Shown here: positions 46,796-55,258 of the stretch, one piece after another
Position numbering within the stretch: the stretch's first letter is position 1
How the letters are laid out: each line of letters starts with the position of its first letter
NCBI RefSeq assembly: GCF_965208925.1
Contig: NZ_OZ242364.1
Location: 868,001-932,000, forward strand
Reading direction: 5' to 3'
From: Poriferisodalis sp965208925
Lineage (GTDB): Bacteria; Actinomycetota; Acidimicrobiia; Acidimicrobiales; Poriferisodalaceae
DNA: 64,000 bases
Notes under the pieces: model-generated
Told to the model about the DNA's origin: nothing
What the model saw: only the letters and a program-made list of their open reading frames with translations
Database searches by the model: none
Translations under genes and position numbers: made by a program

Positions 46796-47607
46796 TTGGT
46801 GACCCGCCGCTCATCTGGCACATCACGGGGCCTAGGTCAAGTTCCCAGCGTCCGGTCGTGCAACAGCTCGCCTCCGAGCGTGGCTGGCAGGTGCGCATCG
46901 CCGAGTGCGTCAAGCTCGCCTCTGACGGAGGAAGAAGGATCAACCTTCTCCAGCGACGCACCGCTGACGAACTATACGCCTCGATGCATCGAGGGCCGGT
47001 CGCCGTGCTGCACGATGCCAAGCCAAGCCCAAGAATCAGAATCGACCCACGGCGGCAATTGAATGACAAACGGACGAGGTCACTCGACGAATTCTGCCGG
47101 TACAAGTCGTTTGTGATGAGCCTCCGGATACCGGCCGCCCAAGGTTGGGCAACTCACTTCGAGGATTGGCTGGATGCCATCGAGTGTGGCGACTCGAACG
47201 ATCCACGAGTCCTGCCATCCCACATTTTCGTCGCGAAGGATTCCTACGACCTTGATGAGCAGTCCGAGCGACGGAGATTTCGAGATGACCATTGGAAGCG
47301 TGATGCCCTCCAAGACAAGCGGCGCCGTCGCTGGCGCGTGCCGAGACCCGGTCAACGCCATTCACTGGAATCTCAATTGGTCCGTCAGCAGCCGCTACCA
47401 GACGGGTTCCACTGGGATGTCACCATGCCTTCATCCGGCTCTCCATTGCTGATGTCAACAACAGCCGTTTGGCGAGTAACGCAAGGCGGGTACATCAACG
47501 TCCACCCAAACGGGCGTTTTCGGCGTGGCAAGAACTGCAGCCAGATTTGGTCCGAGGAGGAAAGCGACCGCGAGGACGCTCGAGACGCCAAGCGGAGTGG
47601 TTCTTAA
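46792..47607 (+). CDS. hypothetical protein coupled to the LOTUS-like gene
   Basis: 271 residues, starting GTG inside the stop of the LOTUS-like gene. The N-terminus (PPLIWHITGPRSSSQRPVVQ) and the following ERGWQVRIAECVKL and RTADELYASMHRGPVAVLHD alternate strand and helix. The C-terminal third is basic (KRRRRWRVPRPGQRHSLESQ) and ends in an Asp/Glu/Arg-rich tail. The basic stretch suggests nucleic-acid binding. No family recognised. A strong hairpin follows the stop, closing a two-gene operon. Confidence 0.6.
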   Translation: MIGDPPLIWHITGPRSSSQRPVVQQLASERGWQVRIAECVKLASDGGRRINLLQRRTADELYASMHRGPVAVLHDAKPSPRIRIDPRRQLNDKRTRSLDEFCRYKSFVMSLRIPAAQGWATHFEDWLDAIECGDSNDPRVLPSHIFVAKDSYDLDEQSERRRFRDDHWKRDALQDKRRRRWRVPRPGQRHSLESQLVRQQPLPDGFHWDVTMPSSGSPLLMSTTAVWRVTQGGYINVHPNGRFRRGKNCSQIWSEEESDREDARDAKRSGS

Positions 47608-47622
47608 GGGGCACTGAGATGA

Positions 47623-47650
47623 AGATTCCCGGCCCTGGGGCCGGGAATCT
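47623..47650 (+). terminator. terminator-like hairpin after the LOTUS operon
   Basis: Perfect 12-bp stem AGATTCCCGGCC / GGCCGGGAATCT with a 4-base loop, 15 bases after the stop of the unknown gene. There is no long U-tract, as is common in high-GC actinobacteria. Confidence 0.75.
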
Positions 47651-47718
47651 TGCGCAGAATCTCTTGCGAGGTCTCAGCCATGGATCGTGCGTTGTGGTGG
47701 CCATACGGCTGCGCAAAG

Positions 47719-47734
47719 GGGACTCATGAGTCCC
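47719..47734. repeat. 16-bp perfect palindrome
   Basis: GGGACTCATGAGTCCC is a perfect palindrome in the roughly 315-base stretch between the LOTUS operon and the DUF4190-like gene. That stretch otherwise shows only the terminator hairpin and no supportable gene. It may be a protein-binding site or chance. Confidence 0.4.
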
Positions 47735-47922
47735 GCCTCGCTTCATATGGGGCAGCCGCTGGGATCCTCCGTCACTCAATCATGACTGGCACTCGTACCG
47801 GTGCGACCGTTACGTGTGCCCCCCTCGGCCCATTGGGCCTCGGATCGACGATGACGCTAGCAGCGGCGCTCCCCATTCCGCGACCGTCATCGTCAGCGCA
47901 TCCAAGGCGGCGGCTGGGGGGT

Positions 47923-48330
47923 TCAGGTGAAGAAGTCGTTGAGTGCGCTGATCGCTGCGATCACCAGCAGCACCCATGCCAGCAGTGCGAGCACGCCGAC
48001 CACGATCCCCGCAACGGCCCTGCTGCGCGCAGCCTGACGGTGTGCCGCTGACCGGGCCGCTATGCACATGGCGACCCCGGCCACAGCCGCGAATGGGCTC
48101 AACCCGAACGCCGCAAGCGCCAGCAGGCCGAGCGCATCGCCGATGAACACCAGCGCCATCAGCACCACCGCGGCGAGCGACACCAACAGACCCGCAGCGG
48201 AGAGCCGCTCGCCGCGGCCCGGCGAACTCGACGCCCGAACTCCGCCGCCGGGCACGGGCGCCGGCTGCGGACGGCTCACCGGCCGAGGCCTCCCCTCGTA
48301 GCGGCCGCCGCCATCGGCCGCACTGCTCAT
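47923..48330 (-). CDS. DUF4190-like small membrane protein
   Basis: 135 residues from the ATG giving MSSAADGGGRYEGRPRPVSR. A Pro/Arg-rich cytoplasmic N-terminus is followed by hydrophobic segments (LVSLAAVVLMALVFIGDALG, then LLALAAFGLSPFAAVAGVAM) and a last one, GIVVGVLALLAWVLLVIAAI. This pattern is typical of actinobacterial DUF4190 proteins of unknown function. The last 150 bases of the gene occur a second time at 37493-37647, joined to a CWB2 fragment. Confidence 0.7.
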   Translation of the reverse strand: MSSAADGGGRYEGRPRPVSRPQPAPVPGGGVRASSSPGRGERLSAAGLLVSLAAVVLMALVFIGDALGLLALAAFGLSPFAAVAGVAMCIAARSAAHRQAARSRAVAGIVVGVLALLAWVLLVIAAISALNDFFT

Positions 48331-48737
48331 CGGAACCTGCTCCACGCGGCCGAGTATGGCCGCCGCTGTCGTTTCGACACGGAGTCCCGCCTGATCGCTG
48401 GCTGGCAAAGCGGTTCACTGTCACGGGCCGGTATGTCCGCACAAGTAAAGCCCCGCCAGTGCACCTCCGCTAGGCGGTGGTGGACGGCGGGGAAGATTGA
48501 GCAAAGCTTGCCATGTTTCGCAGCTGGTTGCAACTCGCCTAAGCCCGCGTGAAACCCGGTGAGGTTCAAGTCGTTGCCGGGATCGCGCTCGTAGTGGTAT
48601 GCGAAGGCGCTCTTGTGCTGGACGGAGAGCCCGCAATCGAGCCGTATCCCGTCGGTGACGGTGCCATTGAGCAGGTCTGCTACTTCGCCGGCGAATTGCT
48701 TCGCTCGGCGCTCCAGATCACGCTGTAGACGGTTCAA
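48327..48737 (-). CDS. hypothetical protein whose 3' end runs into the 90-bp repeat
   Basis: The first 68 residues (MNRLQRDLERRAKQFAGEVA, DLLNGTVTDGIRLDCGLSVQ, SAFAYHYERDPGNDLNLTG) look like a genuine small protein. From residue about 68 the frame translates the 90-bp repeat and further non-coding sequence, so the original C-terminus was probably replaced. The putative TTG start overlaps the preceding small gene by 20 bases. The order, a 65-aa acidic protein then this one, resembles a TA pair, but neither family is recognised. Confidence 0.4.
   Translation of the reverse strand: MNRLQRDLERRAKQFAGEVADLLNGTVTDGIRLDCGLSVQHKSAFAYHYERDPGNDLNLTGFHAGLGELQPAAKHGKLCSIFPAVHHRLAEVHWRGFTCADIPARDSEPLCQPAIRRDSVSKRQRRPYSAAWSRFR
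48445..48534 (-). repeat. 90-bp hairpin repeat, copy 1
   Basis: About 85 of 90 bases identical to 51987-52076 and clearly related to 60911-60997. Outer stem CCCCGCC / GGCGGGG encloses an inner hairpin (CACCTCCGC / GCGGTGGTG, one mismatch). Read on the minus strand the hairpin is followed by CTTTA, terminator-like. It is fused to the 3' part of the minus-strand gene at 48327-48737. Confidence 0.8.
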
Positions 48738-48915
48738 AGGATGAGATGACGAGCCAGACGTCGCGCGCCTTCTCGCTCTCGAAGCAACCGGCCTCCGCCT
48801 GTGCTTTCAACTGCTCCCAAGTGCATCCGACCTCATCGAGCATGTGCTGATTGCCTTCGCGGACGTCGTCGTCGGTGTAGTGGATGACCTTGACATCGTC
48901 GTAGCTGTTGCTCAT
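48718..48915 (-). CDS. hypothetical small acidic protein, 65 aa
   Basis: Starts MSNSYDDVKVIHYTDDDVRE behind an excellent ribosome site (AAGGAGGTG), which makes it one of the best-supported small genes here. The rest reads HMLDEVGCTWEQLKAQAEAG and ends in ARDVWLVISSFEPSTA. Acidic and helical, it could be an antitoxin or a nuclease inhibitor. The following gene overlaps it by 20 bases. I do not recognise the family. Confidence 0.65.
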   Translation of the reverse strand: MSNSYDDVKVIHYTDDDVREGNQHMLDEVGCTWEQLKAQAEAGCFESEKARDVWLVISSFEPSTA

Positions 48916-49137
48916 TCGGAAACACCTCCTTGGCACGCAGTTATATGGCACGAGAGCTTAAGGGTGCATCGACCTCAGGCAGGCGTCGGTAGGGGCTTGG
49001 TGTGCCAGCAGCGAACTGCCGGGCACCGTAGAAGACACCAACGCAGTATCCAAATGAATTTCACATCATTTGACTCATTGCCAAACTTGCCACGCGATCG
49101 GGGGCGTGGGGAGCCCGGACGCAGGGAGGGGCCCGGG

Positions 49138-51906
49138 TTAGGGGGCGGCGTTGATGTAGGCGTCGGCTTGCCAGGTGGCGGTGTCGTCTTCGGGGCCGAA
49201 GTTGTTGAGCGAGATGGTGCCCACGAAACCGCCGGCGCCGTAGCCGCCGTCTGCCAGTCCGGCGACCGCCGCGCTCGAGCCCAGGCTGCTCGGGGCCTGC
49301 GGGTCGGCGCCGTAGACGTCGATCAGCCACGTTCCGCCGCTCAGCACGCTCATGCCGCGCAGCTCCCACTCGTTGTTGCTCAGCCGGGCCTCGCCGGCGA
49401 CCGTGCCCGTGACGGTTCCCTGGGCGCCCTCCAGCGACCACCGTGCGGTGAACCGGTCGGGATCCTCCTCGCCGAGGCCGCGCACGAGCTCAACCGACAG
49501 GAACGCCCCCGTCAGCTCCTCGCGGTCGGGAGGCAGATGCAGGAAGTTGAGCGACTCCTCCGAGCGGAACACCCAATTCGTGATGCCGCCGTCGGTGGGA
49601 TCGTCGATACCCGCCAGCCCGGTGCGCCCCCGTGCCTGCACCGTGACCGGCAGCGCCATCCAGAACCGCCGGTAGTCATCGGCCACCAGCACGGTGGTCC
49701 GCGACGTACGCCCGTGCGGGCCCACGGCGCGCACCGCCAAGGGCTCGCCCGAGGGCAGCGCTGAGGCCAGGCAGCCAGGGCCGCCGTCGCCCACGGTGCG
49801 GGCCACGCCGTCGACATCGGTGCCGTACCACGCCAGCTCGGGCAGGTTGGCAACCGCCACCGGCGACTCCCGCCACGACGTCTCGGCCACCAGCCAGCGT
49901 GCGCCCACGTAGGTGGCCCGCGGGAAGCACAGCCAGACACGCCCCGACTCCGAGCCGGAGGTCGGGTTGGCTTCGTCTTCGTCGTCGCTCTCGAAGTACG
50001 GGCCATCTGCATCGGCCCGGTGATGCACGAGCCCGTCCAGCGGCAGCCGTGTGGCGAACGCCCCCACTCCCCGCGGGGCATCGGGCGCCTTGACCGTGCG
50101 GCTGGGATTGGTGTGATCCTTCGTCTGGGCGCCCACCAAGATCGGATCGTCGGGCACCTCGGCCGGTATCAGCCCGCCGCTCACCACCGCAGAGGCCTCA
50201 GCCATCAGGCTGGGGTGAATCACCGACGGACCGCCGAAGGCCACTACGAAGCCGGGTTCGAAGCAGTCGCCATCTCGCAGCGCCGGGCCGTAAGCATCGG
50301 CGTCGACCGCACCGCGGGCGCCCAGACCGCTGACCGTGCCGACACACAGCCGCCTCGCCGTGAACGAGCGCTTCAGGAACTCCGCTACCGACGACGGCAG
50401 CTCGTTCGCCCCAGCGGGCACCAGCAGGATCGGCACTGCGGATCGCCGCGGCCCCGCCGTACCCACGGCCAACGGCTCGGTCGCCGAGCGCCGCGCTGCG
50501 CCAACCAGGCCGACCCGGGGCGCGGTCACCGGCCCGGCCATGCGCTCGACCACAGGCGGGTGCTCCAGCGGAGACGGCGCCGTGGCAGCGCCGCACCAAG
50601 CGCCGGCGGCAAGCGCATCGGGCCAACCGCGGGCGCTGTCGCCGCGCCCGCTCGAGGCCACCAGGCACACCATGGAGCGGGCGAAATCCTTGCCGATCCG
50701 GCTCGGCCACCACCCGCCGAAATGCTGAGCCATGGCCACGCTGGTGGCGTAGCGGTCGGGCCCCGCGATGCGCATCATCTCGGCACCTGAGAGGTTGGCC
50801 GCCAAAGCCGCCACCTGCTCGGGGATCTGCCCCGTCCCGCCCAGCACGATCAGGTGCTCGGCGTCGAGCAGGCTGAGCGCTGCCGCGGTCTCAACGGGAA
50901 GACGATCGGTGCCGTCAGCCAGCAGCACCGGCACCTGCCAGAAGCTGGTCCACCAGCCCGCGGCGAGCGCATCCACCCCGTTGGTGAGCACCACCGTGCG
51001 GCCCAGCAGCTCGCAGTCGCGTGCGCGTGGGCGCCACTCCACCACAGAGTTGGCGTAGAAGGTCATGGTGGCGTCGCCGTCGGAAGCGGAGTCGTCGGCG
51101 CATTCCTTCACGCCGTCGGGAATGGGTGCCGTACCGAGCGACGTCGCGACGGCCGCCGCAGTGCCATAGCGGGTGTTGCCGCTCACCCGGAACACCTCGC
51201 TGTAGCCGATGGACACCAGCTCGGTCTCCACCTCGACGGGCACCGCCGACTTGCCGCCCACCACGATCGCTTGGCGAGCCGCGTTGCAGCCGCCCTGGCG
51301 CAGGTCGTGCGCGGCCAGCCGGGTCGCGTGGTTCAGCGAACGGGCACCCGATCGGGCCGATTCGGTGAGCAGGATGGGCGCTGCGAACGTGTCGACCCGG
51401 CTGTAGCCCCCGATGGGGTCGAAGAGCGGATCGCTGGCCGCAACCCGGCGCAGGTATGGCTCGCTGGAGCGCCCCGTCGAGTCCGACAGCGCAGCGGCAG
51501 CCAGCGCGTCGGCCGCCGAATCGGACGCCACCACGATGATCGACCGAGGGCACAGCCCCAGGCCCCACCAGTCCTGCGCGGCGCCCAGACTGCGCCCGGC
51601 GCCCGAGGTGGCATCAGGCGAATCGAACGGTGAGCCGCCGCGGCCGCGCATGGTCAGCGCCGCCGCCAATGCGGTCTGGTGCCGGTCGGCGCCGTAGATG
51701 CGAACGCCGTTCGACCAGGCTTCGAGATGCGGTGCGGCCAGATGCGACTGCGGCCACTGGCTCGGCGAGACCGACCCAGGCCCGACGACGTCCCCGGTCG
51801 CCTGGCTGCCCGCGCCCGGTATCGCCAGCAGCGACGCCACCGTCATGGCTGCAGCCAGCGCGGCCGTCCAGCGAATGGGCCTGCGCGGCCGTGTGGTGCT
51901 CACCAT
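49138..51906 (-). CDS. secreted CWB2-repeat protein with C-terminal beta-rich domain
   Basis: 922 residues from the ATG giving MVSTTRPRRPIRWTAALAAA, a signal peptide. CWB2-type repeats occupy about residues 45-560 (IYGADRHQTALAAALTM, VSGNTRYGTAAAVATSL, IAGPDRYATSVAMAQHF). A middle region with GGPYFESDDEDEAN-like sequence and a C-terminal domain (about 757-922) ending ATWQADAYINAAP follow. No peptidase motif is seen, so it is more likely an adhesin or binding protein. Pieces of this gene recur at 37648-37823 and 45206-45830. Confidence 0.83.
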   Translation of the reverse strand: MVSTTRPRRPIRWTAALAAAMTVASLLAIPGAGSQATGDVVGPGSVSPSQWPQSHLAAPHLEAWSNGVRIYGADRHQTALAAALTMRGRGGSPFDSPDATSGAGRSLGAAQDWWGLGLCPRSIIVVASDSAADALAAAALSDSTGRSSEPYLRRVAASDPLFDPIGGYSRVDTFAAPILLTESARSGARSLNHATRLAAHDLRQGGCNAARQAIVVGGKSAVPVEVETELVSIGYSEVFRVSGNTRYGTAAAVATSLGTAPIPDGVKECADDSASDGDATMTFYANSVVEWRPRARDCELLGRTVVLTNGVDALAAGWWTSFWQVPVLLADGTDRLPVETAAALSLLDAEHLIVLGGTGQIPEQVAALAANLSGAEMMRIAGPDRYATSVAMAQHFGGWWPSRIGKDFARSMVCLVASSGRGDSARGWPDALAAGAWCGAATAPSPLEHPPVVERMAGPVTAPRVGLVGAARRSATEPLAVGTAGPRRSAVPILLVPAGANELPSSVAEFLKRSFTARRLCVGTVSGLGARGAVDADAYGPALRDGDCFEPGFVVAFGGPSVIHPSLMAEASAVVSGGLIPAEVPDDPILVGAQTKDHTNPSRTVKAPDAPRGVGAFATRLPLDGLVHHRADADGPYFESDDEDEANPTSGSESGRVWLCFPRATYVGARWLVAETSWRESPVAVANLPELAWYGTDVDGVARTVGDGGPGCLASALPSGEPLAVRAVGPHGRTSRTTVLVADDYRRFWMALPVTVQARGRTGLAGIDDPTDGGITNWVFRSEESLNFLHLPPDREELTGAFLSVELVRGLGEEDPDRFTARWSLEGAQGTVTGTVAGEARLSNNEWELRGMSVLSGGTWLIDVYGADPQAPSSLGSSAAVAGLADGGYGAGGFVGTISLNNFGPEDDTATWQADAYINAAP

Positions 51907-51986
51907 TCGACAGTGTGCCCCACAGATGTCACGGCCCTGCGGCAGCACCCAGAACTAGGGCGCAAGCGAGAGTGTCGACAAAAAAA

Positions 51987-52076
51987 GTAAAGCCCCGCCA
52001 GTGCACCTCCGCTAGGCGGTGGTGGACGGCGGGGAAGATTGGACAAAGGCTGCCATGCTTCGCAGCTGGTTGCAAC
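51987..52076 (-). repeat. 90-bp hairpin repeat, copy 2
   Basis: Second copy of the repeat, located between two CWB2 genes. On the minus strand the hairpin is followed by CTTTACTTTTTTTG, a real U-tract, so this copy has full intrinsic-terminator form. The flanking 51907-52220 stretch holds this repeat, the hairpin at 52125-52150 and no gene. Confidence 0.85.
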
Positions 52077-52124
52077 GGCCACAGCGGCGGTTGATTCGGT
52101 CGTGGAAGTCATGGGGGCGCGGGA

Positions 52125-52150
52125 AGCCCCGGGGCCGGTACCCCGGGGCT
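52125..52150 (-). terminator. terminator-like hairpin after CWB2 gene
   Basis: Perfect 10-bp stem AGCCCCGGGG / CCCCGGGGCT with a 6-base loop, 71 bases beyond the stop of the minus-strand CWB2 gene that ends at 52221. Confidence 0.7.
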
Positions 52151-52220
52151 CCTCTTGCTTTGGTTTGGCCGGTGGGCTAGCTGAGCGCAATGCTCAGCCG
52201 GCCAGTGGCCGCCACGGCGG

Positions 52221-54980
52221 CTACCGCGGTACGGCTGCGCCGCTTCCGATGCTGAGGTTCGTCTGAGCGCGATTCACACTCTCGTCTATGTCGGTGGTGT
52301 CCACGTCGTTCTCTGCGTAGCCGTCGGCTATGGAGTCCGCCGTGACATCGATGCGGTCACCGGACTTCGGCAATCTAGTCACGTCCTCCGTTGACGCCAC
52401 GTAGCGAACGGTCCGGACTGGTCCGGGGATATCGGTCTGGCCGTCCAGGCTGATATCGGCCAGCGTCGCCGTTGGTACGCGTACAACCGTGGGTGCGAAA
52501 ATGTCTGCGAGCAGTTCGCTGCTGTGCACCGCCGCCACGTAGCCGTTGAAAGTTGCTTCGATAGCCATCTTGGTGTTGCCGTCGCGGACCTTGTCGACAC
52601 TCGCAGTTTCATCGCCAGATGCCGTGGTGGCTGCGACCACCGTGAGCTCCTTGTTGGCCGACACACACGAATTCTGCACGTTGTCAACGCTGACATCCCA
52701 GAGGCTGTTGAAAACGTTGTGCGCCCTCAATGCCGCCGTCAAGTCGGCGAACTTTGGCTTGCCGTTGACGAACGTGATGAACGCACGCTTGCCGCTGGCG
52801 TCCACCAAGACCTCAATGCTGACGGGCCTGTTGGGGTTGTGCGTGCTCGCCTTGCGGAAATCAAACGTCCAGTCATTGCCGTTAGCGCCGCCTGCTCTCC
52901 CGTTGGGCTTCGCCGTGAAGAACACGTCCTCTGCACCAAGTTCCGCGCCGTTGCCGCCGGTCAGTGCCGACGGTACCGCGTACTTGGCCTGCACATCGTG
53001 GTAGTGACTGCTCACCCGGACGTTCGACAGACGCACGTTGTCGGTCGGCGAGATGGGCGTAGGACTGTTCCGCTCGGTATTGAAGTTGCCGGCGTCGTCC
53101 ATGATCGCTTTCGCGGCGATCCTGATCCGGTCGCCGCTGACCAAGGCCCTGCTCATGTTCACGGTGAAGGGGTGCTCGGTAACCCTGCCGCTGGAGGTAT
53201 CCACCGCGCCGCCCCCGACACTACTGACGGTCAGATTGGCGCCGGAAGTCACCGTGACTTCGGTGTCGGTCAGTTCTTCGCCATTGGCGAGGCCAGTGTC
53301 AGTGCTCAAACTGTCCTTCGCGATGACCGTAAACGTGCTCTGGCCGATGATCGAGATGATCTCGAACGTAGGCAACCTCAGCTCTTTTCTGACAACCGAG
53401 ACGGAGCTGCGGGCGAGCGGGCGTTTGTCCGACTGCGCACCGAATTCGAGCGACGTGCCGGCGATGACAATCGACTGGCCTGCTGTCAGCGGAGAGGCAA
53501 GATTCACCGTCACCACGTCGGGAACACAGTCGACACTGCTGCCGCCAAAGTCCACGCCGAAGGGCGACGTGGCCTGATCCTCTAGAACGGCCGGCACGCC
53601 GGCGATGCGGAGTACATCGAGCAGCCGCGCTCGCAGCTGAACGGTCGCCGCTGCGGTGTTGTCGGCGTCGCCTGCGATGTCATCGCTGAAGCGAAGCTGG
53701 AATGATTCCTCTCCAGCGCGCGGCGCGTCGTCCATCTCGCCGTCGTTGTCCCAGTCGGTGGGCGAGACGATCCTCACGGTCAGCGCGGGCGCCGAGGCAG
53801 CGGCATCAATCGCCGCATTCATGGTGCCCGGTGTGACGACGGCTTGCCCACCGATCGCCACGATGTCCATGTGCAGCTTGTTGCCGGCCGAGTCCTCCTG
53901 CGGTGTCGCAGCCAGGTAGTCGCGGATCGCACCCGGCAGAGAGCCGCCTACGACCAGCATCGGCACCAACTGACCCGAACGGTATGAGCCCGCCAGCACC
54001 GGCGACGCGGTGACACCGTCAGGCAGGCCACTCTCTGCGACCAAGGCGACCGTCGTGTCCGACACCCCGCCAAGGTCACCCCGGCAGCCGTTGGTGGCCA
54101 GCTCAGCCAGCTCTGCCGAGACCTCAGCGGGTGTGTTGCCGGGGATGCGGGTGATGGTGTTGACCCCGACCGAGGTCAGATCGGCCGAGACATCTGCCGA
54201 CACGCTGCTGGTGCCGCCCACGATCACGATGTGCTCGTAGTCCTGATCGCTGATGATGTCTCGAGTTGCATCCGGCAGTTCGTCGAGCGCTGTCAGCAGC
54301 ACTGGCAGCTGCAGCCGGGCGGCGATCGGCCCGGCAAGCATGGCGTACGCCAGTGAGACATCGCCGCCATTTGCGAGGATCGCCGCAGCTTCCTCGCCGC
54401 CGCACCACACGTTGCCGCCGGCAGTGCCGCCGCTAAGCCTGGAGGCGATCTCGGCGGCAGTGGCATAGCGGTCGGTACCCCGGATACGCGCCACTGTCGG
54501 CTGGTGGTCGAGCGACTCAAGCGATTCAACTACCGCGTCGGACACTGCTGCCGTACCACCGAGCACATAGATGTTCTGAACTCCGTAGTCCTCGAGGTAG
54601 CCGGCAACCGCGCCAGGCAGGCTGTCAGTGGGCGTCAGCAACACTGGAGCGTCCAGGTGACCTGCAAGGCCGGACACCGCCACCGCGTCCACAAGCGTGT
54701 CACCCGACGCCACGAACGCTTCGGGAAGTGCGCCCAAGCCCTTCGACTTGCCGAAGTTCTGGGCCAGTCGCAGCGCAGTGTCGTAGCGATCGCGCCCGCC
54801 GAACTCACGTGCGTCAGGCACACCGTCGTCGTTGGTGTCGATGAGCGCCTCACCGGCGGTGTTCGCGGCCTGAGCCGGATTGCCCACCGCCACGGCCAGC
54901 ACGGAGGCGCCCAGCAGCACTGCCGTGATCGCAGCAATGGCGCGCCGGGGGCGTCGCGTGGTGCGGGGTGTGTTCGTCAT
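52221..54980 (-). CDS. secreted CWB2-repeat protein with beta-sandwich stalk
   Basis: 919 residues. The signal peptide (AIAAITAVLLGASVLAVAVG) is followed by a calcium-loop-like LIDTNDDGVPDAREFGGRDR and CWB2 repeats (about 60-400; RGTDRYATAAEIASRL and related). The remaining 500 residues are beta-rich, with Ig/cadherin-like features: alternating polar and hydrophobic strands, Asp/Asn-rich turns, SDDIAGDADNTA, IRIAAKAIMDDAGNF. No catalytic motif is seen; an adhesin or S-layer-like role is likely. GAGGAG lies upstream of the ATG. It is a close paralogue of the next gene, and both share an upstream sequence element. Confidence 0.83.
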   Translation of the reverse strand: MTNTPRTTRRPRRAIAAITAVLLGASVLAVAVGNPAQAANTAGEALIDTNDDGVPDAREFGGRDRYDTALRLAQNFGKSKGLGALPEAFVASGDTLVDAVAVSGLAGHLDAPVLLTPTDSLPGAVAGYLEDYGVQNIYVLGGTAAVSDAVVESLESLDHQPTVARIRGTDRYATAAEIASRLSGGTAGGNVWCGGEEAAAILANGGDVSLAYAMLAGPIAARLQLPVLLTALDELPDATRDIISDQDYEHIVIVGGTSSVSADVSADLTSVGVNTITRIPGNTPAEVSAELAELATNGCRGDLGGVSDTTVALVAESGLPDGVTASPVLAGSYRSGQLVPMLVVGGSLPGAIRDYLAATPQEDSAGNKLHMDIVAIGGQAVVTPGTMNAAIDAAASAPALTVRIVSPTDWDNDGEMDDAPRAGEESFQLRFSDDIAGDADNTAAATVQLRARLLDVLRIAGVPAVLEDQATSPFGVDFGGSSVDCVPDVVTVNLASPLTAGQSIVIAGTSLEFGAQSDKRPLARSSVSVVRKELRLPTFEIISIIGQSTFTVIAKDSLSTDTGLANGEELTDTEVTVTSGANLTVSSVGGGAVDTSSGRVTEHPFTVNMSRALVSGDRIRIAAKAIMDDAGNFNTERNSPTPISPTDNVRLSNVRVSSHYHDVQAKYAVPSALTGGNGAELGAEDVFFTAKPNGRAGGANGNDWTFDFRKASTHNPNRPVSIEVLVDASGKRAFITFVNGKPKFADLTAALRAHNVFNSLWDVSVDNVQNSCVSANKELTVVAATTASGDETASVDKVRDGNTKMAIEATFNGYVAAVHSSELLADIFAPTVVRVPTATLADISLDGQTDIPGPVRTVRYVASTEDVTRLPKSGDRIDVTADSIADGYAENDVDTTDIDESVNRAQTNLSIGSGAAVPR

Positions 54981-55102
54981 AGCCTCGTAGCTCCTCGCTC
55001 AGCGCCGAACGCATCGTGATAGCACCTGAAACACAGCGTGTCACGTTCACGGGGAACGCACGCTGACACGCCCCGACAAAGCGAGGCGCGGGTGATGTCT
55101 GC

Positions 55103-55116
55103 CCTGCAAGGGTACG
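55103..55116 (-). promoter_or_regulatory. shared upstream element of paired CWB2 genes, copy 1
   Basis: CGTACCCTTGCAGG on the coding strand, 123 bases upstream of the CWB2 start at 54980. An element differing in one base sits 120 bases upstream of the paralogue at 58117. Same distance and orientation suggest a promoter or leader element. Confidence 0.45.
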
Positions 55117-55159
55117 CCCATTGACGCCCCGCCGGTGGCACTTTCTGCAGAGAAGCGAA

Positions 55160-55187
55160 GGACCCCGGGGCATCAGCCCCGGGGTCC
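55160..55187 (-). terminator. terminator-like hairpin after CWB2 gene
   Basis: Perfect 11-bp stem GGACCCCGGGG / CCCCGGGGTCC with a 6-base loop, 71 bases past the stop of the minus-strand gene ending at 55259. The spacing matches the hairpin behind the paralogous gene (52125-52150). Confidence 0.75.
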
Positions 55188-55258
55188 CTCTCAGTTTGGG
55201 CTGTACCGGTCGGGCGGGCAGGCCGCCCGACGGTTCAGATCAACTGTGCAGCGAGCAC

